Shown: positions 13,029 through 23,198, counted from the stretch's first letter. The stretch is 64,000 nt of DNA from Ashinkailepas kermadecensis (GCA_034440615.1 JAOTOM010005150.1:908001-972000), one strand, 5' to 3'. A program made the numbers and translations. The notes: generated by a model from the letters alone, not told the origin.

Positions 13029-15242
13029 TTAGGACGTGACTGCCAACGTTGAGTTGGTAGGATGTGGCTTTTTTAGGGATTGGGTCATGCCGACAAGTAG
13101 TAGGATAGTTTTGGTGGGGTTCATCTTCAAGGAGTTGGATGTGAAGTAAGACTGAATAGCAAGGATGGTGTTCTCCTGCCGGGATTTAAGAACGGGTAAT
13201 TCATCAGGATGTGCAGAGTCTAGCAGCTGGGTGTCGTCGGCATATGATATCAGACGTCCGTATGGAAGGTATGCTGGCAGGTCATTCATGAAGATGCTGA
13301 ACAGCAAGGGACCAACCAGGGATCCCTGAGGAACACCATGGGATAGCGGAAGGGATAGAGAGCCGCCCCTCACCACCTGCCGCCGGTCAGTAAGGTAGCT
13401 GTCAAACCACCTCGGGTCGACGCCGTACCACTGCAGCTTCCGCAGGAGGATATCATGGTCGACGCTGTCGAATGCTTTGCTTAGGTCGATTGAGATGACC
13501 GAAGCGATGTGACCAGTGTCGACACGACGTGTAATCCACTCGACAGCGTCGACCAGGGCGTCCTCCGTCGAATGGCATGGCCTGTATGCATACTGGGAGG
13601 AGGAAAGAATGTGATTAGTGACTAGATAAGAGGACAGCTGGATACATACTACTTTTTCACATAACTTGGATAAGACTGGCAAAATAGAGATTGGACGAAA
13701 GTTACTGGTGACATCGCGAGGCCCAGATTTGTGAAGTGGAACAACCGAAGCAGTTTTCCACGAGGTAGGGAACACGCAGGAGACTACAGAAGTGTTAATG
13801 ATGTGAAGTAGGTGAGGCCCGAGAACCGGAAAACAGTTGCGGAGAGCGTGCAGTGGTACGCCATCGACGCCAACCGCTTTCGACGAAGACATCTCACATA
13901 TGGCTCTGAATAGTTCGGGCAGGGTCACCGGGTGTAGCCGGAGGCCGGTGGTAGTCACACAAGGTAGTCGCGGAGGGATGAGTGGAACGCCGCGGTTGCC
14001 AGCAACGAGATCAGCGGCAATGCGTGGGCCCACGGAAGCAAAGTGACGATTAAATTCGTCCGCCACCGTCGCTGCCAGGCCCCTCACGGCACCCTCCCCT
14101 CCCCCGGCCGGTCGGAGCGCAAAGTCCCGGATGTGGCGCCAGAAATTGGCACGGTCTGTCAGCATTTGCGCACACACAAAGTCACACCTGGCTTTTGCAA
14201 ACGCACATTTCACACGGTTTCGCAGCCTCCGATAAGCGACCAAGTAATAATCCGTGCGATAGCTCCGCCAAGACTGAAAAGCCTGGTCACGGTCACGCAT
14301 GAGCTGCAGCAGGTACGGACTGTCACCTACCCACGGGCAACATGCCCGGCGGGGGTGGACGGTCTTGAGGGGACAATACACGTTCACCGCCACATGCCAC
14401 AAGTGCATGAACTCCTTTGGTTTCGCGTCCACCCCCGCTGCCCGGTACATACTGCTCCAGTCCGCCTGCAAGAAATGAAGGCACAAGGCGTCCCAGTTAA
14501 TCTTGCGCCAGGGGCGATAGGTGAAGGACGCCCGGCGACACCGCAGCCCGCGGTAGGGCACGCGCACAATTATTGTCAGATGGTCAGCAATCGGTACGAG
14601 CGGCAGCTGAATGGCCGACTCAATATCCGGGACATTGGTGATGATATGGTCCAGCAGTGTTGCCGTCGGCCACAGATGGGTCGGCTGCCGGATAAGCTGA
14701 GAGAGGCCGAGATCCTGCAGCACCTGTCCGTATCGACGAACACCGGGGCAGTCGGAACGAAGAAGGTTGATGTTCATATCGCCCAGGCAAAAGGTTGGCT
14801 TGCCGAGACTGATGGCGGCACGCAGCTGGTCTTGTAGCTCGTCCAGGCCGTCAGATACGGGCTCAGATGGCGGGCGGTAAACCACCCCCACAGTGACAGC
14901 ACGGCGTCCCCCGCCACTCACAGACACCCACAGCGTCTCGCAGGACGAACCGGTACTTGATATAGGCAGCAGCTTCATATTGAATTTTTCCTTACATAGG
15001 ATGGCGACGCCACCGCCTCGGGCTGCAGCAGCTGGACGGCCGCGGCCCGACTTGGCCGGACGGTCACGACGCACTAGTTTATAGCCTGGAAATACTAGGA
15101 TTTTGTCGGACACGGCGGAAGAGAGCCAAGTTTCGGATAAGCACATAAGGTCTAGTTTGTGTTCTTGCAGAGTGCGAAGAACACAGTTCATTTTCGGCAC
15201 TAATGACTGGACGTTAGCATGTCCAATCGCCAGGGTGCGCAC
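13029..15242 (-). CDS. LINE ORF2, endonuclease plus reverse transcriptase (frameshifted at its 3' end)
   Basis: The protein nicks target DNA and copies the element RNA by target-primed reverse transcription. Residues 1-230 form an APE-type endonuclease: GHANVQSL near the start, LSETWL at 35-40, GDMNINLL at 154-161, LLDHI at 196-200 and ADHLTI at 219-224. The reverse transcriptase follows: VPLHKSG near 501-507, SIDLSKAFD at 584-592, HGVPQGS at 635-641, and YADD at 667-670 with both catalytic aspartates. The frame starts at a GTG, and the upstream sequence stays open in phase without an ATG back to a TGA at 15390-15392, so the true start is uncertain. The frame ends early after a one-base loss in an A-run near 13070-13077. 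Downstream coding continues in another phase at 12412-13014. Confidence 0.88.
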   Translation of the reverse strand: MRTLAIGHANVQSLVPKMNCVLRTLQEHKLDLMCLSETWLSSAVSDKILVFPGYKLVRRDRPAKSGRGRPAAAARGGGVAILCKEKFNMKLLPISSTGSSCETLWVSVSGGGRRAVTVGVVYRPPSEPVSDGLDELQDQLRAAISLGKPTFCLGDMNINLLRSDCPGVRRYGQVLQDLGLSQLIRQPTHLWPTATLLDHIITNVPDIESAIQLPLVPIADHLTIIVRVPYRGLRCRRASFTYRPWRKINWDALCLHFLQADWSSMYRAAGVDAKPKEFMHLWHVAVNVYCPLKTVHPRRACCPWVGDSPYLLQLMRDRDQAFQSWRSYRTDYYLVAYRRLRNRVKCAFAKARCDFVCAQMLTDRANFWRHIRDFALRPAGGGEGAVRGLAATVADEFNRHFASVGPRIAADLVAGNRGVPLIPPRLPCVTTTGLRLHPVTLPELFRAICEMSSSKAVGVDGVPLHALRNCFPVLGPHLLHIINTSVVSCVFPTSWKTASVVPLHKSGPRDVTSNFRPISILPVLSKLCEKVVCIQLSSYLVTNHILSSSQYAYRPCHSTEDALVDAVEWITRRVDTGHIASVISIDLSKAFDSVDHDILLRKLQWYGVDPRWFDSYLTDRRQVVRGGSLSLPLSHGVPQGSLVGPLLFSIFMNDLPAYLPYGRLISYADDTQLLDSAHPDELPVLKSRQENTILAIQSYFTSNSLKMNPTKTILLLVGMTQSLKKPHPTNSTLAVTS

Positions 15243-15392
15243 CGGCTCAGGGCAGGTGGCAGCACGCAGCGTATGCTGAGTCTGACCGATGGTGAGGCGA
15301 GACGGAATGACGAAAGAAGAAGGGAGCCTGTCGCGGAAACGCTGTTGATCCGTGACACGGTTTATAGTCAGACATGTAACGTACTCGCTTCA

Positions 15393-15689
15393 AAGGTGGC
15401 GCAAATGACCTCTGTGGTCTGGTACGCCTAAAAAAATCACTCCCCCACCCATGTGCAATGCAATTGAAACTTGCCTGATACTTCCAATTTCTGCAATATA
15501 CGAATAAAACCTGTGACGTCATCAAGATTTGAATGCGAACTTTGGTGTGCCTTTTAAAATAATGGTATTTTTGCGGCGTTTAATAATGGTGTTTTGCGGC
15601 GTACGAGACAGTTGTCAAGGCTATTTCTTGTATAGCATTGGTCTTGTATGACTGTAAGGTTTGCTTAAAAGTCATGTGAGCCACAGCTT
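15393..15689. other. LINE 5' flank or untranslated region, unassigned
   Basis: The minus-strand open frame 15247-15525 overlaps the LINE start in a different phase and has no family motif. It may be the LINE 5' untranslated region. Confidence 0.4.
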
Positions 15690-16477
15690 TCTTTTTTATT
15701 CTTTTAGGAATACCAATTATAATGCAGTGGCCATGCAGCTTCTTGCTGACTTTTCTCTGTCATGGTATCATAAGCTGGCAGATTTGCCCACACATGGCTC
15801 TCGTTTTTCCCCATATCAATATTTAATGCATGCATTGTCATTGGGCATGTAGGTAGGTACCTAGGTAAATATTAAGCTCATGGTGTGATAGGTGGGCTGC
15901 TGAAGATAATTATAGTTTGCATATCCACAATCTCAATGATTGTCATTGTTGTTCACTGGACAATGCAAGTTTGACAATGACTGGAAATTAAGAATGGATT
16001 TTTTCCTGTTTAAGCTCATATGCATGTGGTTTTGCCATTGGTGGCATGTACAAACATCAGTATGACAATCCAATTGTTGTTTTGTGGCTTAACATTTTTT
16101 TAAAAGACAATCAGGTTTAAAATGCATCATCATCGAATCTTAACATTGTATGCTGTAAGTTTTCCTTCCACAGTGGAGGGAAATCTAGCTATTTTGTTTT
16201 TTTTGCACATAATTTTGAATTGTGTAGCAAAAGTTGGATACTCAGTCCACTATCTAATCCAAATCTGTTCTTTTTCAGTACTAAATGTGCTGGTTAACAT
16301 CAACTAAGTTTTCTATGTACCTAACACAGTGTTTTTCTTTCTTTTTTTCCTTTAGCTTTTTATCAGCATAAAAATAGCATGGGTTATTCGGGGGGCCCAA
16401 ATCAACATTGGGGGGCCAAGATCAGCATTGGAGGGGGGGGCATGGCCCCCGCAAAAGGATACAAATCGACGCCCCTG
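15690..16477 (+). repeat. Dispersed repeat R1, longest copy
   Basis: The most complete R1 copy in the window. It matches the minus-strand copy at 2593-3135 for several hundred bases and ends in GGGGCCC-rich sequence plus AAATCGACGCCCCTG at 16477. The segment 'tttcctttagctttttatcag' resembles a splice acceptor, but no exon follows. Confidence 0.75.
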
Positions 16478-16484
16478 ACCGTAT

Positions 16485-16844
16485 TTCGTCATTAGTCAAA
16501 TCAGAGCCGTCCTTCACAGATACCGTTGCAACGACCAGCTTCTCCAGCTTCGCATTCAAACTTCTCACTCCAGATTGTGTGTTCAACCAGAACATTTTTA
16601 TACTCACCGACACTTTGTCGGAAGAATTATGGAGCCATTTCGCCATCAGCTTATCCGCTCCGCTGTCCGTTCTCTGTTGATATGAGCTTCTCCGCCCAGC
16701 CCCAAACTTCACCTGGACCGTGCATCTAGAAAGCATATTTATAGATGAGTACAAAAAGAACGCAACGGAATTAATACCTACCTGCCTCAACTTCACATAA
16801 GCAGGATTAACAGCTCCTCGTAAATTGAGATTCAGATAGTCCAT
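16485..16844 (-). other. Open, exon-like segment of unknown function
   Basis: A minus-strand frame with ordinary-looking amino-acid composition, including DSGADKLMAKWLHN and LEKLVVATVSVKDG. A 'tttctag' acceptor-like word lies upstream in the minus sense near 16728. Its 3' end runs into the terminus of repeat R1. I do not recognise a family. It could be a host exon fragment captured beside the repeat, or chance. Confidence 0.25.
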
Positions 16845-16849
16845 AAATT

Positions 16850-17397
16850 TAGAGAAAACATGTTTACAAATTCTGGGAAAGATTACGATGATCGTCTATG
16901 TATTGGTTGAGGCTCATTAGCGATACATTGTGTGGATATTGACACTGTAGAACAATACAAGGAAATATCGATCCGACACTGGGAACGCAAATGTCTCAGA
17001 TATTATCCTATTGAGGTCCATGCGTATTGGGGAGTGGTATGAAAAACATCATTATGAAATATTAGGGCACATATCCACGAACACTATTTTTTTTTTTCCC
17101 GAAACCCCTTGTATGGTTATTTGAATGTATAGAAATATATACATTGGGTCTTAATGACTTTTTTCTGTACCTTGCACTTGTTATTAAAAAGCGATGATTC
17201 TGGCTTTTCATTGTCTATTCATGTAATTAAGCAACGTGTTGCACAATGCAAAATATGAAAGGTGCGAGAAACGGTGAAGTAGAAAAAGGTGAAAGACATG
17301 ATTCACTTTACCGAATAAGTCTGCCACATGTTCAGATCCCTCCCAACGGGACATCGCCTTGAATTATGGAACTTTTTGAGGAAGTTCCTGCTAGAAG
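16850..17397. other. Unassigned AT-rich spacer
   Basis: No gene or clear repeat is seen. I looked for TTAA-flanked inverted ends that could bound the piggyBac remnant to the right and could not identify a convincing pair. Confidence 0.4.
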
Positions 17398-19325
17398 TCA
17401 GGCATAGGAAGACCTGGCGGGATGAGCATTTGGTTCTCGCCATTTTGTTGCAGTTCGAGTGTCGGAATCTTTACTAGGCCTCCTTCGCCGACATGATCGC
17501 CGGCATGTGCAGGGCTGATGTTCTTCGTGCGCTTTCAGCAGGAAGGGAGTGATGATACGAGTTGGAGTGGTAAGAACCACGCTGCTGGCTGCTCGCCCCT
17601 TCATCCACCCCGTTAATAGCAGGTTGTGGTAGGAGGCGTTGCCATTTTGATTAGCTGTTCTGTGAGATCCAACTTGAACCTCATGTACTTTATGGAGGAT
17701 AAATCTCCCCTGGATCCATCCCACGTAACTGTTCGCGATACTCGATCCACAGGTTTACAGCAGCCATATCCATATACAGCAGCCATGTAGAACATGGTCC
17801 GCACAGTCCGTTTCCTGGTTCTCGTCTTCATCCTGTAATGGGTAAACATCACATCCATCAGGGCTATGACACCCATGCACCTGCTGTGCTGAAACACAAT
17901 GTCCGGGCGCTTCACCGTCACATACTTTCTTTCCTTGGACCAACGTCTGCAGTCGATCTCCGGTTAGATTCTTCGTGGTTAGAGGCGAGGGTGACGGGCT
18001 TGTTATCCATCCAGGTTGTGATGCCCATGGCGTCTTGTGTGGGATCATGGCGGACTGTGCAGACCGATGACCCTCAATTTTCAGGCCCTTCGCATCAGGG
18101 ACTTTTGTAGCCTTGGGCGACTTTTCATAATCGTCCCCGTTCCCTTTTTGCCACTTTCGCCCAGTGAGTCCAGAAGCTTGACTACGGTGAAGGAACGATC
18201 GAAGCATACCTTACTTACTTTAGGAAACGTCTTAGTCAGCCTGAGGACTACTGATTCCCCAAGTCCTGGAGCCAATTCCTCATGCTCAGGTATCTGTGAG
18301 ACGATGTGTTTCTTTCCTCGAGTGATTTGGAAGTGCATAACCAAGCCATTTGGCACAGCAAGCACCCAGTTCTTCTGTCCTTCCCGATTCGGTTTGTTTG
18401 GCACGTACTGCTTCAAGTTGCACTGACCGGTGAAAGGGACCATTGCTCTTCCATAGCACTTGGTCGAGGAAGCTCAAGGAAACTCTCTTGTACTGATTGC
18501 AGAAAAGGGCGAACCTTCCAGAGACGGTCTTTCTTCCAGTCTTCATCAGTGATCCAGCTGTCGTCCACCACCTTCAGATTTACCCGTATGACACAGAACT
18601 TGTTCCTTGACATGATGTCAGCAATCGCAGGTATTCTGTACCTGGCTGTTCAGCACAGTCGAATCCAGGGTAACGTCAGGATCGACATGGGCATACACAT
18701 TCCGATGAACCTAGCTTCCGATGAAACTTCAAGCTGTCCCGGTAGCTCAGTTGGTTAGAGCGCCGGCCTGCACCCGTCTCCCCTGTTCTGGCAAGACAGG
18801 GTTCGAGTCGCTTCGCGCGCTCGTATTTAGCCCCCGGCTGGGAGGGTCAGCTGGCAACTGGCCCGACCGATAGGGCCGGGGACGAGCTACCAGGGCGGCA
18901 GTGTCGGTGCATTGACGGCACGTTAAACTCCCGGTCAAAATTATGCCGTTGAACTAGAGTTAATTGATTGGGTGGTGGTGCCAGGGTTCACGCAACAAGC
19001 TCTGCTTAGCAATAGAACCCTGGTTCATAAAGCCATCCCAGCAAGAATTCAGACAAAACTTCTTTTTTTTACAAATAAACAGGCACAAGTTCAGCAGTTT
19101 GCCTAGTTCTAAACCTCTCTGGTTTGTACAGGTACTGACGGTTTCCAGCAGTTCTCTAGGCACGTAGCGTTGGAAGAAGTCTAGTTGGGTAGAAGCAGCC
19201 GTACAATGACTCATTTGTCCACCACCTGTCGATATCAACATTTTGAGACAACCTGGCTGCTTCCCCGACACCAGGTATCTGTCTCCAGAACACGCTTCGA
19301 TTTCCAGAGGTAGATGAAGTATCAC
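17398..19325 (-). pseudogene. piggyBac-type transposase, decayed and split by a SINE
   Basis: Pieces of one piggyBac (DDE_Tnp_1_7) transposase lie in order on the minus strand. The N-terminal block TQLDFFQRYVPRELLE is at about 19086-19205. A block with YRIPAIADIMSRNKF and LWKVRPFL follows, at about 18500-18700. MVPFTGQCNLKQYVPNKP is near 18380-18440, SVVLRLTKTFPK with FDRSFT near 18200-18260, and VKRPDIVFQHSRCMGVIALMD with HYRMKTRT near 17800-17920. Several frameshifts and an in-frame TGA break it. The usual first catalytic D (DEQM) reads EEQ, the second (FD) is kept, and the third (GVD) is replaced by GVI. It is therefore inactive. It sits in the same window as two TTAA-flanked MITEs, but shared ends have not been shown. 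Confidence 0.82.
18731..19055 (+). mobile_element. tRNA-derived SINE inserted in the transposase pseudogene
   Basis: The head carries an RNA polymerase III A box (TAGCTCAGTTGGTTAGAGC, about 18742-18760) and a B box (GGTTCGAGTC, about 18800-18810). The T stem pairs badly and extra bases lie between the boxes, so this is a tRNA-like SINE head and not a working tRNA. A body with 'acggcacgttaaactcccgg' follows. AAACTTC occurs at 18724-18730 and again at 19056-19062, a plausible target duplication. Transposase coding resumes on both sides. Confidence 0.7.
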
Positions 19326-19329
19326 CCGT

Positions 19330-19640
19330 GTTCACTTTGGAATTACATATTTCATCTTTTAGAGGCGCTTCATGAGCCTTTCATGGGTCCCTTTCACTTC
19401 CATCGATTGTTTGCAATACTGCCGTCATCTGAATCCAGTTCTTTCCTTGTAATTTTTATAAGCATAAGGCATCCATTGAGACCCAATGTATAGAGATCTC
19501 GACAGTGAGGTTTGAGAGTGAATAGCTCAACATGACTTTGATCTAACTTCATAAATTGCACATCAGTAGTTAGATTGATGCTTCATGATCACATTTGTCA
19601 CCAAATCAGCACTATTTGAGAGTTATGAACATACAAAATT
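19330..19640. other. Unassigned spacer
   Basis: No gene or repeat is recognised. This may include the 5' part of the piggyBac element on the minus strand. Confidence 0.35.
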
Positions 19641-19917
19641 AGCTACCGTTCATGCGCGGTCGAGCGCGCGCTCCACTGCGGGCTGCCATCTGGGGGGAAA
19701 AGGACCCTAATGGGGATGATATGAGGCACAATGTAACAAAATGTCCCCTAGGTGGCAGACAACATGTGCACGAATATGTATGTAACATTAAAACATTCCT
19801 GCAGATTATCCAACGACGTAGACAAATTCGCAAACAAAAATGTATAGACTTCAATACCTGGGGTCTCAAGAGGATATTTATCAGCGTTATGAGACATTTC
19901 CCAGTAAAATACTTCCA

Positions 19918-20001
19918 GATGGAACGGAAGCTGTTTTCCAGATTCCCTTTGGCGGCACAGACGCAATTGGTACACCCCCATGCACAGCACGATTTCACCA
20001 T
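19918..20001 (-). pseudogene. THAP-type zinc-finger fragment
   Basis: The minus strand begins MVKSCCAWGCTN at 20001, which resembles the start of a THAP domain (C-x(2-4)-C DNA-binding finger found in host regulators and P-element transposases). RESGKQLPFH follows in another phase, where THAP proteins carry a similar basic stretch before the F-H pair. The downstream C-x2-H half and the AVPTIF-type motif are not seen. It is a short, frameshifted remnant at best. Confidence 0.35.
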
Positions 20002-20133
20002 TTTCCGCTTCTTGCTCTCCGACAGACAGAGCAAGGTGGAACCTCCAAGGCATGGGGCACCATGAAAGCTCGAGCCCTCTGCGGCGCCGTCATGGAAATT
20101 TTGTGAGAACTCAAGAGGCTGGTCTAGCTAATA

Positions 20134-20303
<170 letters not shown>

Positions 20304-20328
20304 ACTAGTTAAGATGGAATGACAAATT

Positions 20329-20615
20329 GTTAAAACACAGAACAATGGGAGCATAGCTTTATTCACAACGTTTCGGCTCACGCCTTTCTCAAGCTATGAA
20401 CAATTTACAGGCATGGGAGTATTTCGCACTTGTCGTCTTTTTCTTCTTTTGTTTTCTTCTTTTTTCAGTTCTCCTCTTCTTCTTTTCCCCTTTCCTTTTT
20501 CCCCCTCTCTTCCTTCCCAATTCGAACACAGGTCATGAGACATCAATCATAAAGCACTTCGCATGTGTTGACACTGAATGAACGAGACAGTGAAAACAGT
20601 ACATTGGAAACGACC
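20329..20615 (-). repeat. Penelope-like element left arm (inverted)
   Basis: About 287 bp, near-identical to the reverse complement of 21713-21996. It includes a T/C-rich tract and a hammerhead-like word on the minus strand (20365-20393). Confidence 0.9.
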
Positions 20616-20626
20616 GTTTCAGGGGG

Positions 20627-21433
20627 TTTCAGGGGGAAGAATATCGGCAAATCAACGGCCTCACCATGGGCTCACCATTGAGTCCAGTTCTGGCATGTTT
20701 GTTTATGGAAACCCTCGAGGCGGACAATTTGAAATCTATGATTGGCCCCAACTCCCTCTGGCTGAGATACGTAGATGACATATTGGTGATTGTTGATCAA
20801 TACACTGATCTTGATGCGGTCAACACAAATATTAACGCGGTACACCCATCGATTCAATTCACGTTAGAAAAGGAAAAAGAAAAATATAATGAGGCTGAGA
20901 TTCCTTTCTTGGGCACACTGATCAAACGCTGTGACAGCAAATGCACATTTTCAGTGTACAGAAAGCCCACTAACAAAAACGATATTTTGCACTACTTCTC
21001 GGGTCACAGCCATGAAACAAAAACGGGGGTCCTAATGGGCTTTTTCTTAAGGGCTCATAGAATATGCAGTCCTGAGTGCCTCGCAGAAGAATTGATTTTA
21101 ATCAAGGAGTCTTTCAAGTTGCTGAAATATCCAGAGGGTTTGATAGTGAAGTTGCGCCAAAAAGCGAAAAAAAGTGATGTGCATGACAAAGGCCAAGCAA
21201 CGAGTTTTGACGAAAAGGTGCATATCAGTACCGGAACACAGGGAGCAGTCACCATCTCCCGATTCACAAAAGACAAAATCAACATCAGTCTCTCACCAGG
21301 GGTCAAAATCAAAGACATAGTCAAGAAAGGGGTCCGCAAACGTGAACGAAAAAAGCGTAGTCTACAAAATCCCTTGCGCGGGAGAATGTGGAAAAAGTTA
21401 CTATGGAGAAACGGGACGGGGGATAGGGACTAG
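20627..21433 (+). pseudogene. Penelope-like reverse transcriptase, C-terminal half
   Basis: The in-phase sequence begins FQGEEYRQINGL upstream of the ATG at 20666. GSPLSPVLACLFME follows, then the catalytic YVDDILV, then FLGTLI and VYRKPTNKND, all typical of Penelope-like RT palm and thumb. The fingers and first catalytic aspartate region are absent, so the copy is truncated. The frame ends at 21433 after passing out of phase in an A-run near 21345, just before the endonuclease domain. Confidence 0.88.
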
Positions 21434-21686
21434 AATTAGGGAACATCGTTCAGACCTCAGATACCATAGAATTTCGAATGCTATGGTGGTGCATGTTGAT
21501 GAAGAAGACCATCTCCCAAATTGGAAAGAAGCATCTGTTCTTAGTGGTGGACTTGGGAAGAGGTGTCGGAAGACAGTGGAATCCGCGTATATTGCCACAC
21601 GTGAGAATATCAATGGTGTTTCTGGTAGTTTCAAAATTGCAAGTGTTGTAGCGGAACTGATAGTGGAACATATTGAAAAAGGATAG
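21342..21686 (+). pseudogene. Penelope-like GIY-YIG endonuclease domain, in a shifted frame
   Basis: The frame has VVYKIPC, then KSYYGETGRGIGTRIREH with the GIY-YIG arginine and histidine region, and a downstream VESAYIA carrying the metal-binding glutamate. This domain nicks DNA to prime reverse transcription. It overlaps the RT frame by about 90 bp in a different phase, so the original single ORF is broken by a one-base change. The first triplet of the displayed frame is GTG, not a real start. Confidence 0.88.
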
Positions 21687-21712
21687 GTTATACATCACTG
21701 TCGTACTTATTT

Positions 21713-21996
21713 GGTCGTTTCCAATGTACTGTTTTCACTGTCTGGTTCATTCGGTGTCAACACATGCGAAGTGCTTCATGATTGATGTCTCATGACCTGT
21801 GTTCGAATTGGGAAGGAAGAGAGGGGGAAAAAGTAAAGGGAAAAAGAAGAAGAGGAGAACTGAAAGAAGAAAACAAAAGAAGAAAAAGACGACAAGTGCC
21901 AAATACTCCCATGCCTGTAAATTGTTCATAGCTTGAGAAAGGCGTGAGCCGAAACGTTGTGAATAAAGCTATGCTCCCATTGTTCTGTGTTTTAAC
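21713..21996 (+). repeat. Penelope-like element right arm
   Basis: About 284 bp, inverted match to the left arm. Contains 'gcttgagaaaggcgtgagcc' followed by GAAACG at 21931-21957, then an AATAAA word at 21962-21967. Confidence 0.9.
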
Positions 21997-22012
21997 ATAT
22001 ATATATATATAT

Positions 22013-22053
<41 letters not shown>

Positions 22054-22058
22054 TATAT

Positions 22059-22141
<83 letters not shown>

Positions 22142-22189
22142 ATATATATATATATATATATATATAGATATATATATGTGTATATATAT

Positions 22190-22266
<77 letters not shown>
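21997..22266. repeat. (AT)n microsatellite, right side of Penelope insertion
   Basis: Alternating AT with GAT, GTC and GGT interruptions. The Tyr-Ile open frames here are not genes. Confidence 0.95.
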
Positions 22267-22268
<2 letters not shown>

Positions 22269-23198
22269 TCAATAATTTCACCACACCGTAACATTTTTAT
22301 GTAAATTTAGAGAAGGTAAATAATATTTTAGTACTTCCTGTCAAACAGTGACCAGATCATTTCACTTCAGCAGTTTTTTTCCGCATAGGATGGTTAGCGG
22401 GGGATCGTCGGCTGGATGGCGGAGACATCGCGTTAGGCGTCAAACGCAATGTTAATGCGGACATCGGGGGGATCTCCAGTAAAGAACGCAAACAGGTAGG
22501 TGCCTGATGCCATTCAGGAACTCTGAAACATGCGCCCGCGACAAGCGCGCCCGGATGCTCACCAGTGTGTGCACGAAGAATATAGTTACAATTTATGACA
22601 CTCTGTCTCCATAAAATATGACGCGAAGTGCATTTATGAAAGTTAACTTGCCTTCAGACGTCAATTTTATTGCCACTTACAGTGACATATTGCGCATATT
22701 GTTACTTTCCGTATTTCCTTCTGGAACTATTTTCAACCATAGACAGCCGGCCGCCGGCGGCCCCCGGCACGTTCCCGACCGCCCGCCATTCATAATATGG
22801 CGAGGCGCGGGATTCCTATTCCCTGAATGTTAATGGGCCCCAACGCCAAAGTTACAGGCAGATTATCATATTTGAAACGATAGGCGATGTGCCTGGCATG
22901 AGTTCCGCCACCATTAGAGTTGTGGCCGACAGGTTTTCACGAAATTGTTTAAGAACATTACGCTGATGGGCGTTGGAGGGAATTCATGGATCTACAACCG
23001 TGAATTTCTCCTACACCATTTTGGCGTGGCAGAGCCGATGTTGCTTAGCATTGTTGAAGGGTAGAACTTTCCTTTTTGTCGTGCCACCGCTCGGCGGCCC
23101 TATGGATCCTCTCGGCAGCAGCCGTCGGCGCTTGACGTGCATCGAGCTATGCCAGAACGTCAATAATGTCGCAAAGCTTCATGTCGAAAGGTAAAAAG
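22267..23198. other. Unassigned spacer before the satellite
   Basis: No gene is recognised. A short GC-rich patch with 'ccggccgccggcggcc' lies near 22747-22762. Small open frames here have no motifs. Confidence 0.4.

Larger units (their letters stand above)
12240..15392 (-). mobile_element. Non-LTR retrotransposon (LINE), jockey/CR1-like, minus strand
   Basis: One element carries endonuclease and reverse transcriptase coding followed by a 3' untranslated part. An AATAAA-like signal lies near 12256 on the minus strand. I see no poly-A tail or target duplication, so the outer limits are approximate. No separate gag-like ORF1 is evident upstream. The plus-strand open frames across it are antisense shadows. 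Confidence 0.85.
20329..21996 (+). mobile_element. Penelope-like retroelement with inverted terminal arms
   Basis: A plus-strand coding core for reverse transcriptase and GIY-YIG endonuclease lies between two inverted arms (20329-20615 and 21713-21996). The left arm abuts the RT frame just before the conserved NGLTMGSPLSP motif, so the N-terminal half of the protein is missing. This fits the 5'-truncated, arm-flanked copies typical of Penelope-like elements. It lies inside an (AT)n microsatellite. Confidence 0.88.

Noticed and set aside
14043..14837. 264-codon plus-strand frame
   Set aside because: Antisense shadow of the LINE endonuclease/RT coding on the minus strand.
18735..18820. Functional tRNA gene
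   Set aside because: A and B boxes are present, but the T stem does not pair and extra bases separate the arms; better read as a SINE head.
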